Part shown: piece by piece, positions 11,666-22,768 of the stretch
Numbering within the stretch: position 1 is the first letter of the stretch
Layout of the letters: each line of letters begins with the position of its first letter
Assembly: GCA_015680685.1 (NCBI GenBank)
Contig: MNCI01000851.1
Coordinates: 133,739-172,509, forward strand
Direction of reading: 5' to 3'
Origin: Gnetum montanum
Lineage: Eukaryota; Streptophyta; Gnetopsida; Gnetales; Gnetaceae
DNA: 38,771 bases
Notes under the pieces: generated by a model
What the model saw: only the letters and a program-made list of their open reading frames with translations
The model's database searches: none
Told to the model about the DNA's origin: nothing
Made by a program: the position numbers and the translations under genes

Positions 11666-11689
11666 TAGAGGTAGCTTTAGTGGAAAATT

Positions 11690-12520
11690 GTTTGGGTATA
11701 GGCTTAGATGAAGAAGAAGAATGTTTCATGTGCCAGTATGATTACTCTAAGTGGTGTTGCGTTGTCATGGCACATTTGCAAGAATCAGGGCCATATGCAC
11801 TAAACCCAAGATTCATCAAGAAGAAAATGCCCAAATGATTATCTTATCCTCAAGGTAATTATCAGAAGACATTCCAACCAACTTAATTACCTAGTGGAGC
11901 TTATCTATAGCCATAAGAGTAGTATCATCAGTAGTAGCAATAACCACAATCATGGTTGATGCTACCACCATGACAGTAATACCCATATTAGCAACTAGAC
12001 CATTATGAATACTGTGTCCAACATCTAATTTCTCTAGGGAATGTAGTCGTTCAAACTCAATATTACCCACCAGGATACCATAGGCCAACACCTCTAAGGA
12101 TGGAATCCAATCCATAGATGCATCCACAAACAACTGATTTGTTGAGTCAACCTGCTAACCCTTTACGACTTGTGCCACCACCAATCATGCAGCGGGAACT
12201 ACTAGCAAAACCTCAATGAAAGAATGTTACAGGGATAGTGAATGTATAGATACAGGATCATACTAGAAATACTAAGGGCAAATCTAAGAGACATCCTTTC
12301 TTTATGACAAGTACAAAAAAGGCTAGTAGAATTAGGACTTCATCAAGACAAGTTTCTCCTAGGACAAATCCTCCTACCAACATCATGCTTCCACAACAAC
12401 TAAATCAGGAACTTAAAACTAACATGTTGACAAATATAATATCAAAGTGGATTAGGGTAGGGACACCTCCTGGGAAAAGAATGGATCTAGGAGTTTCTTT
12501 GATTTATTTATGAGTAGCTA
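11690..12520 (+). pseudogene. Copy C gag remnant, knuckle onwards
   Basis: The copy starts abruptly in the middle of gag. Codons near 11729-11770 read ECFMCQYDYSKWCC, the family knuckle with its His changed to Tyr. HLQESGPYALNPRF follows, as in copy B. After that comes a decayed Pro/Gln-rich tail with several frame breaks; 12304-12513 is open and basic. The 5' LTR and N-terminal gag are missing. Confidence 0.7.
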
Positions 12521-12531
12521 GACATTCACCA

Positions 12532-12790
12532 TGCAAGGCTCTCTTAGACTTAGGTTTCAAAGTAAATTTGATATCTCAAGAAACATACAAGGCATAGAAT
12601 CATCACCCTTAAAGAAGTGCAACATAAGGTTAAAGCTTATAGATCAATCTGTCACCATTCCTTTGGAACAAACAGAAGATGCATTGACCATTATTAATGG
12701 GTGGTCCTATCCAACAGACTTTTTAGTGATTGACATGAAGAATAATGACAAGTAATTTCCTATCATAATGGGAAGAGCATGGACCTGTTG
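12532..12790 (+). pseudogene. Copy C retropepsin remnant
   Basis: The codons read CKALLDLGFKVNLIS and, after a frameshift near 12595, KLIDQSVTIPLE, then SYPTDFLVIDM and FPIIMGRAW. These are the blocks of a Ty3/gypsy aspartic protease. The active-site DSG/DTG is DLG here, explained by a single TCA-to-TTA change. The enzyme would be inactive. It sits after gag, as in copy B, and is followed by spacer rather than a polymerase. Confidence 0.75.
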
Positions 12791-12799
12791 AAATGAAAA

Positions 12800-14585
12800 G
12801 ATCATATAGTCCAATGAGATATATGTCCTCAGAAGATCAACATTTGATTACCATCAAGATTACCTAGGACAATAACTGAAAAGCTTAATCATTAAGGATG
12901 ATAAGTGAGGAGCCTAGAGTGTATGATTTAAGGGATCTAGGGTCCATTTTTTGAACACTTGCGCATGATTTCTGTCATCGGGGAGATGGCTTATCTTGAC
13001 TTAAGAATTAATAAGTGCTTTTTAACTTTTTTGTTTTCTATTTTTTTATGGTTTATAATTCTTGTTATACCTTTTTCTTTTTTAATACTTTTTCACATTC
13101 TTTGATATCCTTTCATTCTTTTGTAGTTTTTTAATTCTTAATCATTTTCTCATTCTTCGACATTTTTACATTCTTATTTGACCATCTTTCATTCTTTTTA
13201 TCTTTCTAATTCTTGCTATCTTTTCTAATTTTTTATATTTTGTTCTCATTTTACTTGTACATATTTTTGTCAAATTTCCAATAAAACACATAAAATAAGG
13301 TAAGATGTAGTCATAATAAGGTAAAGATATCTCTATATTATCAATCATTAGGGATTGATTATCTATATAGTGAGACCACAACATCCATCCACCCATTCCA
13401 ACAATAAGGAGTTCTTACCATGGCCATATTGATATTCATCTCATAATAAAACTAAGAGTTAACTTGTGATCATTATGCTTGGACCAAAGAGTGAGGAATT
13501 ACATGGGAATGTAAAGGGTGTGACATTAAGAGGACTCATGGATTTTCTTGGATTATTATTATGAGTTCTATCCTATTACTAAAGATGTACTCTATCCTTG
13601 TAGATCTAATGAAAAATGGAAGTAAGAGTACAATAAGTGTTGCCTTACCATGTCATTGGAAAGACATGTTACCTATGCCTAAAGGTAGTCCTTTGGAAAG
13701 GTTGACATAGTCAAAAATAAAATCCATGCACAAAATAAATTTCTAAGGGTCCCACTGGAAAGACATGTTACCCATGCCTAAAGGTAGGTAGCTTCTCAGG
13801 AATCTTAACAATAATAAAAAGTGCAATTAATAAACTCCTCCCTTAGACAATATGCCAAGTGGTAATACTCTTTGCAACAGTGGTAGTCTTATGGTTCTGA
13901 ATCCTAGAAATAAAACCATGCGATGTCACTAAAAAGTGGTATGCACTTGGTTTGGATCTTGAAATGAAAGGTTAATGATTACTTTAACCACCAATAACAC
14001 ACATGGATTCATTATTCTTATGGTAAGACTCCTCATTTCCTGATTTTAGTAATCCCATCTATAGTCCATTTTAGCTTACTATATATTTAATTATAACTTG
14101 TGGTTTCGTGGAATATAGTGTTATTTTTTAAATCTAGTGAAACCAATATCTGTGTTTTGCTAAACAAATATATCTTACATTCGACTCCTTAAGTGCCTAA
14201 GGACACTTTTACATGTGGTTAAACAAAGGAATTAAGGGTTGGAGCCTATTTTGGAGAAGACACACTTGTATAACTCTTGTATTTCATACTTTGCAAGCAA
14301 TTTCACATCATCTTGTGCTTCCAACATCATCAACCATCTTAGAAATACTTCCCTTACCTTCATAAATATGTCCATGAATCTATAACCTTCATCCATATTC
14401 TATACACTTCATAAAATTTCCTATCCAAAAATTTCTTCTTTCTATACTTTAAACATGTAATTTTCAATGTCTAAGCATCATGGATAGTCTAAGATCCTAT
14501 GGAAATGTTTACTATCTTCCAATCATTCAGTTTGACTAATTTTTATCATAAGAAATTGATCAAAATTTTGAAATTTTTAAAGGTG
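12800..14585 (+). mobile_element. Copy C non-coding spacer
   Basis: A T-rich tract at about 13015-13250 is followed by the same conserved blocks as in copy A (near 13530, 13605, 13750 and 14195-14270). The sequence 'gacatgttacccatgcctaaagg' occurs twice (13663-13685 and 13762-13784), a local duplication of about 100 bases. No open frame of note and no polymerase motif was found. Confidence 0.6.
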
Positions 14586-14587
14586 AC

Positions 14588-14660
14588 ATCATTGATACGA
14601 TGTATGAACCCCTCATATGTCTTTGATATGATGTCATGCTTATAACAATACTATATATAG
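14588..14660 (+). promoter_or_regulatory. Decayed internal promoter of copy C
   Basis: It lies at the same place as 2721-2807 in copy A. The palindromes survive only as AT-rich relatives (gatacgatgtatg, tttgatatgatgtcatg), as expected if CpGs were lost to TpG/CpA. A TATATATA is at 14652-14659. Confidence 0.45.
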
Positions 14661-14906
14661 GTGTAAGGAGTTAGAAAAAATTTTCATTCTTCACATTTGA
14701 AACAAGGGAAGATTTTGGCATTTTCTTTCTAAGCTCTGATCCACTAACTTCCAAATTCCCATAACTTTGTCCTTGTAGCTCCAATTTTCACAATTTTTGC
14801 ACCTTGTTGATCATAAAACGTTCAACTGAGTTGTTGGGACTAACATTAGGGAATATTTGAGCCAAAATTTTCAAAAACCTTTCTAACATCAGAAGATAAT
14901 CTAATG

Positions 14907-15101
14907 GTAAGTAAGATAAAACACTAAGGATGATATCACAAATTAAGTAAATTTAAGCCAAATAATCTAATGAATCCTCCTAATAAACCATTTTAACTAA
15001 TTCTAAGGCATCATAAGTAAAAAGACAATCCGTTTGAGAGCTCATAAAAATTAACGATGCAACTCTTTGAAGGTATCATTTTGAAAATTTTTCTAACTTT
15101 A
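14907..15101 (+). other. Copy C leader-intron donor side, cut by copy D
   Basis: The donor aatg|gtaagt lies at 14907. The presumed intron is interrupted by copy D at 15102 and resumes at 22654, reaching the acceptor ending at 22768. Confidence 0.4.
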
Positions 15102-16018
15102 TGATGAGCAGTTGATACCCCTATGTTCAACCATATGAATCACACATGTTCACACACGATCCGATCAAATTCCATGGATGGAAATAGTTGTAAGCATTGA
15201 TTATAGGATGTTGTCTTCCCACTTGAACTAGTGGTAGTTATGGCCTTATAATAATTGATGTTGTTATGGCCTTATGCTAATCTTAACAATAATGGAAAAA
15301 TTAATTCTTTAATCTCACTATCAACAAGAAGGTAAATCTAAACTAGCCTAGGGCGATGAGCATCCAATATTGACTTACCATACATGCCTTGGGCTTATGT
15401 AACCATTACTGGATTACCAAGCATTATGCTACTGGGTGAACCAAGTAATAACACTACTAGGATTACTAAATGATTACACTTAAATGGTCGAAACTAGTCG
15501 TACTCATTCCGCTTTACTAATGAACAAGAAAGTAAAGTACTTAGAAATGTAAAAGATTAAAAGTAAGCAAATAGTAAAAACTATGCTAAGTAAAATAGCA
15601 AAACTACGTGGATGTTGCAATGATGAAAAGCAATCTCGATCTTTATTTCCAAACATGAACCGTGTCCAAGTATACTTCACTTGAATAAAGATTCCATACA
15701 ATTTCTCAACACCACACTATGGGCATTCACTCTATCACTAAAACTATGAAATGAAACTACAAGAATCTACCTAAGGGTGAAATAAAAGTTCTCCAAATCA
15801 TGCACCCAAGTACTGTATTTATAGGTAGGCATGCATCCTGCAATATCGTTGATATGATAACATATCATGGGATACAATATTGAATCTACAACAACATGGA
15901 TACGATATCATAGCTACAATATCGTTGGTGGACAAAAAATTGACTTTTTCGCAAACAAATGTGTCAAAGCATCTACCTCAACATGGCTATGTCTACATAG
16001 CCAACCATTGCTTCATCA
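15102..16018 (-). mobile_element. 3' LTR of copy D (917 bp)
   Basis: On the minus strand it starts TGATGAAG at 16018 and ends CTCATCA-like at 15102. Its TATAAATA is at 15823-15816. The U3 palindromes (15838-15940) are decayed to forms such as caatatcgttgatatgat. Confidence 0.8.
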
Positions 16019-16026
16019 TACCCCCA
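16019..16026 (-). other. Polypurine tract of copy D
   Basis: The minus-strand tract tgggggta directly borders the LTR start, the same as in copy A. Confidence 0.65.
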
Positions 16027-16179
16027 CAACTGAGTAAAAACTTGTCCTTAAGTTAATAGGATAGGACTAAGCTTTCTTTACAAAAAAATAGGAATGATGG
16101 AATTATTGATGAATGCTAACTACTGACTAACTCTAAGGGTCACAGTGGTGTGTACAAAAATGAAACAATTACATGAAAA

Positions 16180-16814
16180 AATAAAAATAAAATTTGAAAT
16201 GGGTGATGTGGTTTATATTTTGGGTAGTGTTGGCTCTTCCATCAGCTTCTTCACTTTGTTGTCAGGATTCTGGAATTGATATTTTTTTAGGAGTGCCTAA
16301 AGTTTTTCCTCTTCTGTCCTTGTCTTCGTTTCCATCTACTTCCTCTACTAAGTATGGCACAAAGACCACCTCAGTTTTACTATAGCATCGACCTAATCAT
16401 TCTACTAGAATTGGTAGGTTTCTCCTAAATTCCATTCACCATTGTTGGTTAGTGTGGACCATAATGGAGATGCTTGAAGTTGCATCTTCACTGCTTCTAG
16501 AGAAAATTCCATAAATGGACCAAAATTTAATTCCACTATGATCATGGACATGATTAATCTTCTTGGATGGCCTAGAGGTAATCTGGTGACAATGTGAGTC
16601 ACTGTCCTTGTTTAGGTTCTTGTGGAATTTTTGTCTCCCCTTGGGCTAAGTGCTTTGTAGCAAGATTTTCTTTATGAATGCTATATGATTGAGCCTCCTT
16701 CTTTGCATGTTTTTCTTGTGGGGTTTGTTCCCTTGCTTGGCCTCTCCCACGACCTCTTACTTTTTTTCTCCCATGTTGTGAAGGTGCTCCTATTGGTATC
16801 CTCTTTGGGATCAT
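16180..16814 (-). pseudogene. Copy D ORF2 with most of its body deleted
   Basis: The start ATG is at 16814, directly after the acceptor ttgcag. The first 71 codons (MIPKRIPIGAPSQHG...) are basic and Gln-rich and match copy C. The next block (about 16602-16405) contains IIVELNFGPFMEFS and GETYQF, matching copy A near 3540-3680. The sequence then jumps straight to the C-terminal tail (minus strand about 16350-16180, LMEEPT). The transposon-protein-like core and the coiled coil are deleted. Confidence 0.65.
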
Positions 16815-17079
16815 CTGCAATCAACAAGGGTTTGAAATTATTAGGGTGTTCATATCAATTCATAATAGTTCTTTACCTTGCACATACCCTTGGTTAGATC
16901 AAGGTCTTATCATATTATGATTACAAAGTTAGAATTTTTTTTTTAAACCCCTTAGGTATTATATCTTTTAGTTACTTATGCACTCTATCATTTTTCTTGC
17001 TTATTATGGCCTAAAATAGTTGATATGGTCTATTAGGAGTATTATCTAAATCTTTTTGGCCTTAGTTTAATTAATTAAC
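16815..17079 (-). other. Probable leader intron of copy D
   Basis: The minus-strand GT at 17079 and acceptor ttgcag ending at 16815 align with the sites in copies A and C. The 265-base length is close to the 217 bases in A. Confidence 0.4.
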
Positions 17080-17167
17080 TTTAAGGTTCTTATCATCTCC
17101 TTGTACTTTCCCTTTATAGTATCTTTCGGCATTAAGAATTTTCGAATATATCATGCAATGAACCACC

Positions 17168-17168
<1 letters not shown>

Positions 17169-17210
<42 letters not shown>

Positions 17211-17214
17211 AGCN
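17169..17214. repeat. 42-base C homopolymer ending near an N
   Basis: C fills 17169-17210, and an undetermined base follows at 17214. Sequence on both sides belongs to copy D. The homologous stretch of copy C (14695-14905) has no C run. A sequencing or assembly artefact, or a closed gap, is more likely than a natural repeat. Confidence 0.85.
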
Positions 17215-17349
17215 AAGAATTTTGGAAATTGGAGCTACGAGGATGAAGTTATGGACTTTGGAAGCTAGTGTGCAAGAGGATTGAGGAAAAAAACTGCAAC
17301 AACTTCTCTTGCTACAAATGAGAGAAATGAAAAATTTCACTAACTCTTA

Positions 17350-17430
17350 CATGTATATATACTATTTTTATATGCATGACATCGTAGGTGCCTATAACAT
17401 GGTAACTACGACATTGGCATTAAAAAGTTC
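17350..17430 (-). promoter_or_regulatory. Decayed internal promoter of copy D
   Basis: On the minus strand, degenerate GATATC-like dyads (caatgtcgtagtta, acctacgatgtcatg) are followed by a TATA-rich stretch at 17375-17353. The order matches the internal promoter of copy A, heavily mutated. Confidence 0.35.
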
Positions 17431-18990
17431 AAATTTTTCTTCAAAAAAATAAGTCAAATGGAATGTCTGGAAGATGCAAAGCTTATGTAGAGGGTCATGG
17501 CCATGAGTGATGCACAATTTTCAAAAATTTTGCGTTCAAGGTTCATGAAGAAGGAATCTTGAGCAACGAATGTTTATAGTATGGATAAGAAGGTTCATGA
17601 AGAAGGAATCTTGAATTTCTGATGTATGGATAGATTATTAGATGATGTGGGAAGTTTATTAGATGTTTCGGAAGGCCCAAGATGATGTGGAATTGCTTAG
17701 CAAGTATGAAATATAAGAGTTATAAAAGTGAATCCTTCCCAAAGCAGGCTCTAGCCCTTAGTGCCCTTGTATAACCATGCCTAAAAGTGTCCTTAGGAAC
17801 TCAAGAAGTTGAATGTAAGACATACCTATTTAGCAAAACACACATGTTAATATTACTAGATTGGGAAAATTAATGCTATGTTACCTAAAACCACAAGTTA
17901 TGACTATTCAAATAGTGAGATGGGAGAGACTTAGAAGGGATTGCAGAAATTGGGATGTGAGGTATTTTACCATAGACACAATGAATTCTTATGTTTTATT
18001 AGTTGTTAAAGTAAACATTAGCCTTTCTATCAAAGATTTAAACCAAGTCTAGACTACATTCCAGTGACATCGCATTGTTTCATCTCTTGGAGTTACAATT
18101 GTAAGACTATCAATGTTACAAGGAGTATTTTCACTTGGCATATTGTCCAAGGGAGGAGTTTTATTTATGGTACTTTATTTTTATTTTTACATTTCTAAGA
18201 AGCTTTCTACCTTCAGGCATGGATAACATGTCTTTCTAGTGGGACTCCTAGAAATTTATTTTTTTCTCTTTTTTTTTTATCTATGTCAACCTTTTAAGGT
18301 AGCACTTATTTAACTCTTACTCCCATTTTTTGTTAGATCTACAAGGATATAATACAACCTTAGGAACATAATATAATCTTACAATAATAATCCAAAAAGA
18401 ATCCACAAGTTCCCTTGATGTCAGACCCTTTTCATTTCCACTTGGTTCTTCACTTTTCTATCCAAGCATAATGATCACAAGTTTATTCTTAGTTGTATGA
18501 TGGAAGAGAATATCATTATGGCCATGGTAAGAACCTCTTATTAATGGAATGGATGGATGGATGGTGTGGTATCACTATACAAATAATTAATCCCTTATGG
18601 TTTGATAACATAGAGAAATCTTCACCTTATTGGACTACATCTTGCCTTTATTTGAATGTGTTTTATTAGTAATCAAAATTATTTACAAAATTTTTAAAAA
18701 CAAAGTAGAAAAGAAATGAAAAAGATAGTAAAAATTGTGAAAAGTATAAAGAATGAAAAATGTTAAAAGAATAGAAAATCTAAAAGAATCGAAAGATATT
18801 AGAGAATGTCAAAAGTTTAAGAAGTGAAAAGTATTAAAGAATGAGAAAAAGTGATAAGAATTGTAAAAAAAATGCAAAAGCACTTATTAATTCCAAAATT
18901 AAAGTAAGGTATCTCCCCTAGGATTGAACTCATGGGAAGTGTTCAAAAAATGCACCTTAGATCCCTTGGATCATACACTTGAGGTTTCTC
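17431..18990 (-). mobile_element. Copy D non-coding spacer
   Basis: The spacer is the reverse complement of the copy A and C spacers, with the conserved blocks near 17720-17790, 18225-18260, 18335 and 18420. The A-rich tract at 18670-18880 is the T-rich tract on the coding strand. No coding frame is supported. Confidence 0.6.
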
Positions 18991-21590
18991 ACTTATCATC
19001 CTTAGTGACTTATTTTTTTAGTTATCATCCCATGTAATCTCGATGGTAATTAAATTTTAATCATCTAAGTCCTTACTTCCTTTTTCTGTTGGTGTATAAT
19101 TTTCATTTATTATTTCCATTTGTAAGTTCTTGTTTAGGATCATTTTCTTAAAACAAGAATTAACAAGTGGTTCAAATGTGTCCATGTATGTTTTAGACAA
19201 TTGAAAGTTCTCAGTTGTTGGCCACTAGGTATCTTTTGATTTAGTTGCTCCTGCTTTCTCTTGTGCACACACTTGTCTTTCATATTTAGTGTGGACTAGT
19301 GTCATGACTATGTTGACATTTTGAAGTGTCAGTCCAAGACTGCACCCTTCTTTATCATTAGTAATGCATGGAATTGCCTATCTCTCCACAGTGATAAGTT
19401 CATTTGTTATGTTTTGCATTGGAGTGGTAATGGGTGTTGGCTCTTGCGTAGGATTAGGAGACATTGTTTTAGTGAGGAAGGGTGTTGCACCTAGTTGGCC
19501 TTATGTTGGTTTTGATGAACCAGTAGGTTTACACTTTTTATGCTCATGTGTGGAAACTGCTATAAAGAAAGGATGTTTTTGAGATTTTGGTTTAGATCAA
19601 TTAGAATTATCATTTACCTGTATGTTCGCAACAAAAGTGGCATTCTTCCATTGATGTTGTGATGTCAATCCTTCCTGTGTTATTGGTGGTGACATATGGT
19701 GGAAAGAAGTATGAGAATATTTAGGATGTTGTAGAAGATAAGAGGTTTGAGATGGTGATCCCATAGGAGATGCTACGAGTTAATGATATTTGGGAGAGTG
19801 GTAGGAGTGATTTGAGGTAAAGGAAGTAGAACCATTTGGAGAAATAGGTTGTTGAACATAGCAATCATATGGATTCAGCTAGCAATAAGGGTATTGCTAG
19901 TTTGTTGATTGCCTCCCCCATGGCTATGGATTTTGCCACTACAATTGATAAGAGTGTTGAGGCTAATAAGACATCCCACTGAAATAGTATAGTTGGTTGT
20001 AGGACTATCTATAATTACCTTATGAGTAAGGTAATTTCCTACACATTTTCTTTTGTACGAACTTGGGATTCAAAGAAAAAGCTCAATACTCATGTAGATG
20101 TAACATGATTAGGCAATAGCCTTTTGGATGGTCATATAGGTAGCTGTCACATCCATCATCCTCTTTTATGGTTGAGTTTATAGTCTCTTCTCCATAGCTA
20201 TTTTTCCTTTTTACTAATAAGTGTTCCTACCTGTTTCTTTATTCTTTTTCCTCTTCTTGTTTTGCTCACTATATTCTTTTTGCATTATTTTCTCCTTTAT
20301 GGTTTTCACACAAATTGTAACTTTGTCATTTATCAACTCACACATCTTATGTATCCTTACTTGAAGCTCAGTGATAAAATTTTGTATTGGTAAGGTTTGT
20401 TGTAAAATCACCTTGTCAAGAGCTGCCTCTTTTTCCTCATCATACCCCCTTCTTTTGAAGAGTCTCAGTTATATTCCTCTATATTTTCTAGTTTACATAG
20501 CTCTCCTTCTTCTTTTTCCACCTGCTTGATTACCCTTTGTGTCAAATGGGTTTTCAATTCAAATAACTAACCTTGGGCATAAATCCCAAGGGTCTCTCTT
20601 ATTTGATTATGAAGTCCATGTATGATGTGGAAAAGCTACTCTTTTTGAGAAAACACATGGCCTGGACATCTATGTACTAGAGAATAGTATTTGTCCAAAG
20701 CCATATCCAAGGCTTCATGATTTTCTTGATCACACCCTTGGATTTGTTTTCTTAAATTAGACACTCCATCATAGGTTTGGTATTTCTCATCAAAGAGCTC
20801 AAGCATTGTGGACCATCAATGGATTGAATCTCGCTCCAATGATTTATATCAACTTTCAACTTCGTCAACTAGTATCCTAGAAAAGAGCTTAAGCTTTTAC
20901 CACTCACTCTTGATGTTCTACAAGGTGTAAGCATTGTGGAAGGCTTGTAAGTGATGTTGTGGATTAGAGTTATAGCTTCTCGAAAATTTAGGGATGTTAT
21001 TCATATCAAGCCTTTTGATGCAACTTCCCTTTAATGCTTGTGGGTATTCTAACTGCCTCTATTATCTGCGTCATGCTCCTAGTAGCCAACAAGGATTCAT
21101 CATCATTAGATGTGCCATTGTGATGCCTTCTATTTTTATTTGTCTAATTATGATGATCTTGTCTATGCTCACTTTGATGATCTCGTCTATTTCTATTTCT
21201 ACCTTTGTCTTGACCCTTTAGTATATCTCTATTTCTATACCTATGTTCATCCCTATTAGAACTAGCTGTGGAATAGGAAGACAAAGATGGGGAACTAGGA
21301 GAATCACCATGGCTCATATATCTCTCCCAATAGTCCCTTGATTTATCTTTTCAAAGTTTCAAGGAGATCCTAGGCCTTGAGGCCCTCCTTGTTCTAGGAC
21401 TTACTTCATCTCCTCTAAGATTTTCTACATTAGTTCAACATAGTCTTTGAATGTAGTAATGGTCTAAATGAGCATAGGAAATCAATGCTTGTGGTTGTTC
21501 ACTCCAATTTTTTTTAGTATAGATCCTATCATTTCTCCTACTAATTTTTTCATCATATGATTCATTCTTGGACCTATCTGAAGAAGACAT
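18991..21590 (-). pseudogene. Copy D gag and post-protease tail, multiply broken
   Basis: The start ATG at 21590 gives MSSSDRSKNESYDEK, close to the gag start of copies B and H. Much of the conserved N-terminal block is deleted near 21460. The gag core is recognisable at about 20990-20560 (ELFDEKYQTY, SNLRKQIQG, HRCPGHVFS on the minus strand). The knuckle near 20165-20125 reads CDSYLYDHPKGYC, with the second Cys lost. A Pro/Tyr-rich tail follows, then a tail like that behind the proteases of B and C (19200-18990). The protease core itself was not found. Confidence 0.7.
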
Positions 21591-21703
21591 GGTTTTCTTT
21601 GATAATGTTTGCGACTTGAAATATTAATATTTTCTAAAAAGTAAATCACTAATACTTTCACAATGATCATTTACAATATAATTAGTCTAGATAACTAGCA
21701 CCA

Positions 21704-21721
21704 TCCTTGGCAATAGTGCCA
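21704..21721 (-). other. Primer-binding site of copy D
   Basis: The minus-strand sequence TGGCACTATTGCCAAGGA is a mutated form of the tRNA-Asp-type site of the family, one base inside the LTR. Confidence 0.55.
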
Positions 21722-21722
21722 A

Positions 21723-22653
21723 TGATGAGCGACTAGTACCCCTACACCCAACCATATGAATCACAAGCATTCACACATGATCTAGTCAAATTCCATGGAT
21801 GGGACTAGTTGTGGCATCTAGATTATTAAGCATTGATTGTAGGATGTTGTCTTCCCACTTGGACTAGTGGTAGCTTTGTCATGTATGATTTAGTCCAAAG
21901 TGAGGCATATGATAATTGATGTTGTTATGGTCTTATTCTAATCTTTACAGTAGTGGAAAATTTAATTCTTTAATATAACTAGCCTAGAGGGATGAGCATT
22001 CAGTCTTGGCTTACCATACATGCCTTAGGCTCATGTAACCATTACTAAGTTACCAAGCATTATGCTACTAGGCGAACCAAGTAATAATAGTATTGGGATT
22101 ACTAAACGATTACATTTAAATGCTCAAAACTAGTTGTACTCATTCCACTTTACTAATGAATAAGAAAGTAAAGTACTTGAAAATGTAAATGATTAAACTA
22201 AGAAAATAGTAAAAACTATGCTAGGTAAAATAGTAAAACTAAGTGGATGCTGCAATGATGAAAAGAAATCTTGATCTTTATTTCTGAACATAAACTATGC
22301 CCAAGTACACTTCACTCAAATAAAGATTATGTACAATTACTCAACACCACACTGTGAGCATTCACACTATTGCTAAAACTATGAAACAAAACTGCAGGAA
22401 TCTACCTAAGGGTGGAATGAAAGTTCTCCAAATCATGCACCCAAATGCTATATTTATAGGTAGGCACACATCCCATGATATCATTAATATGATAACATAT
22501 CATGGGATACAATATCACATTTAGGACATCGTAGATACAATATCGTAGCTATGATATCATTGGTGGATAAAAAATTGAATTTTTCGCAAACAAATGTGTC
22601 AAGGCATCTATGTCAACATAGCTACGTTAACGTAGCCTACTGATGCTTCATCA
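21723..22653 (-). mobile_element. 5' LTR of copy D (931 bp)
   Basis: It pairs with 15102-16018. Both start TGATGAAGCA on the minus strand and share the palindrome region and TATAAATA (here 22458-22451). Many substitutions separate the two LTRs, so the insertion is old. Confidence 0.8.
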
Positions 22654-22768
22654 CTCTACAATCATCATAAGCTAAGAATGTGATCTAACCAAGAGTATGA
22701 GAAAGATTATGAACTATTAAGCATCGATTTAAATACTTTGGTAATCTTAAACTCTTAATTGATTGTAG
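22654..22768 (+). mobile_element. Copy C resumes: end of the leader intron
   Basis: After copy D, copy C continues with non-coding sequence to a pyrimidine-poor acceptor, gattgtag, ending at 22768. The ORF2 ATG follows directly. Confidence 0.5.

Larger units (their letters stand above)
15102..22653 (-). mobile_element. Copy D: complete, decayed LTR retrotransposon nested in copy C
   Basis: Two LTRs (15102-16018 and 21723-22653) bound a 7552-base element on the minus strand. The flanking bases are cttta on the left (15097-15101) and ctcta on the right (22654-22658), a 5-base target duplication with one difference. Copy C ends on the left and resumes on the right. Internal parts on the minus strand, in order, are primer site, gag, post-protease tail, spacer, internal promoter, leader intron, shortened ORF2 and polypurine tract. 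It is old: every reading frame is broken. Confidence 0.85.

Noticed and set aside
12800-14585. Hidden reverse transcriptase or integrase in the spacer
   Set aside because: I looked in all frames for YxDD-like, HHCC and DDE-type blocks and found none; the same spacer in A and D is also empty.
16194-16385. Plus-strand frame with a signal-peptide-like start
   Set aside because: It is the complement of the ORF2 tail of copy D, whose minus-strand reading matches copies A and C.
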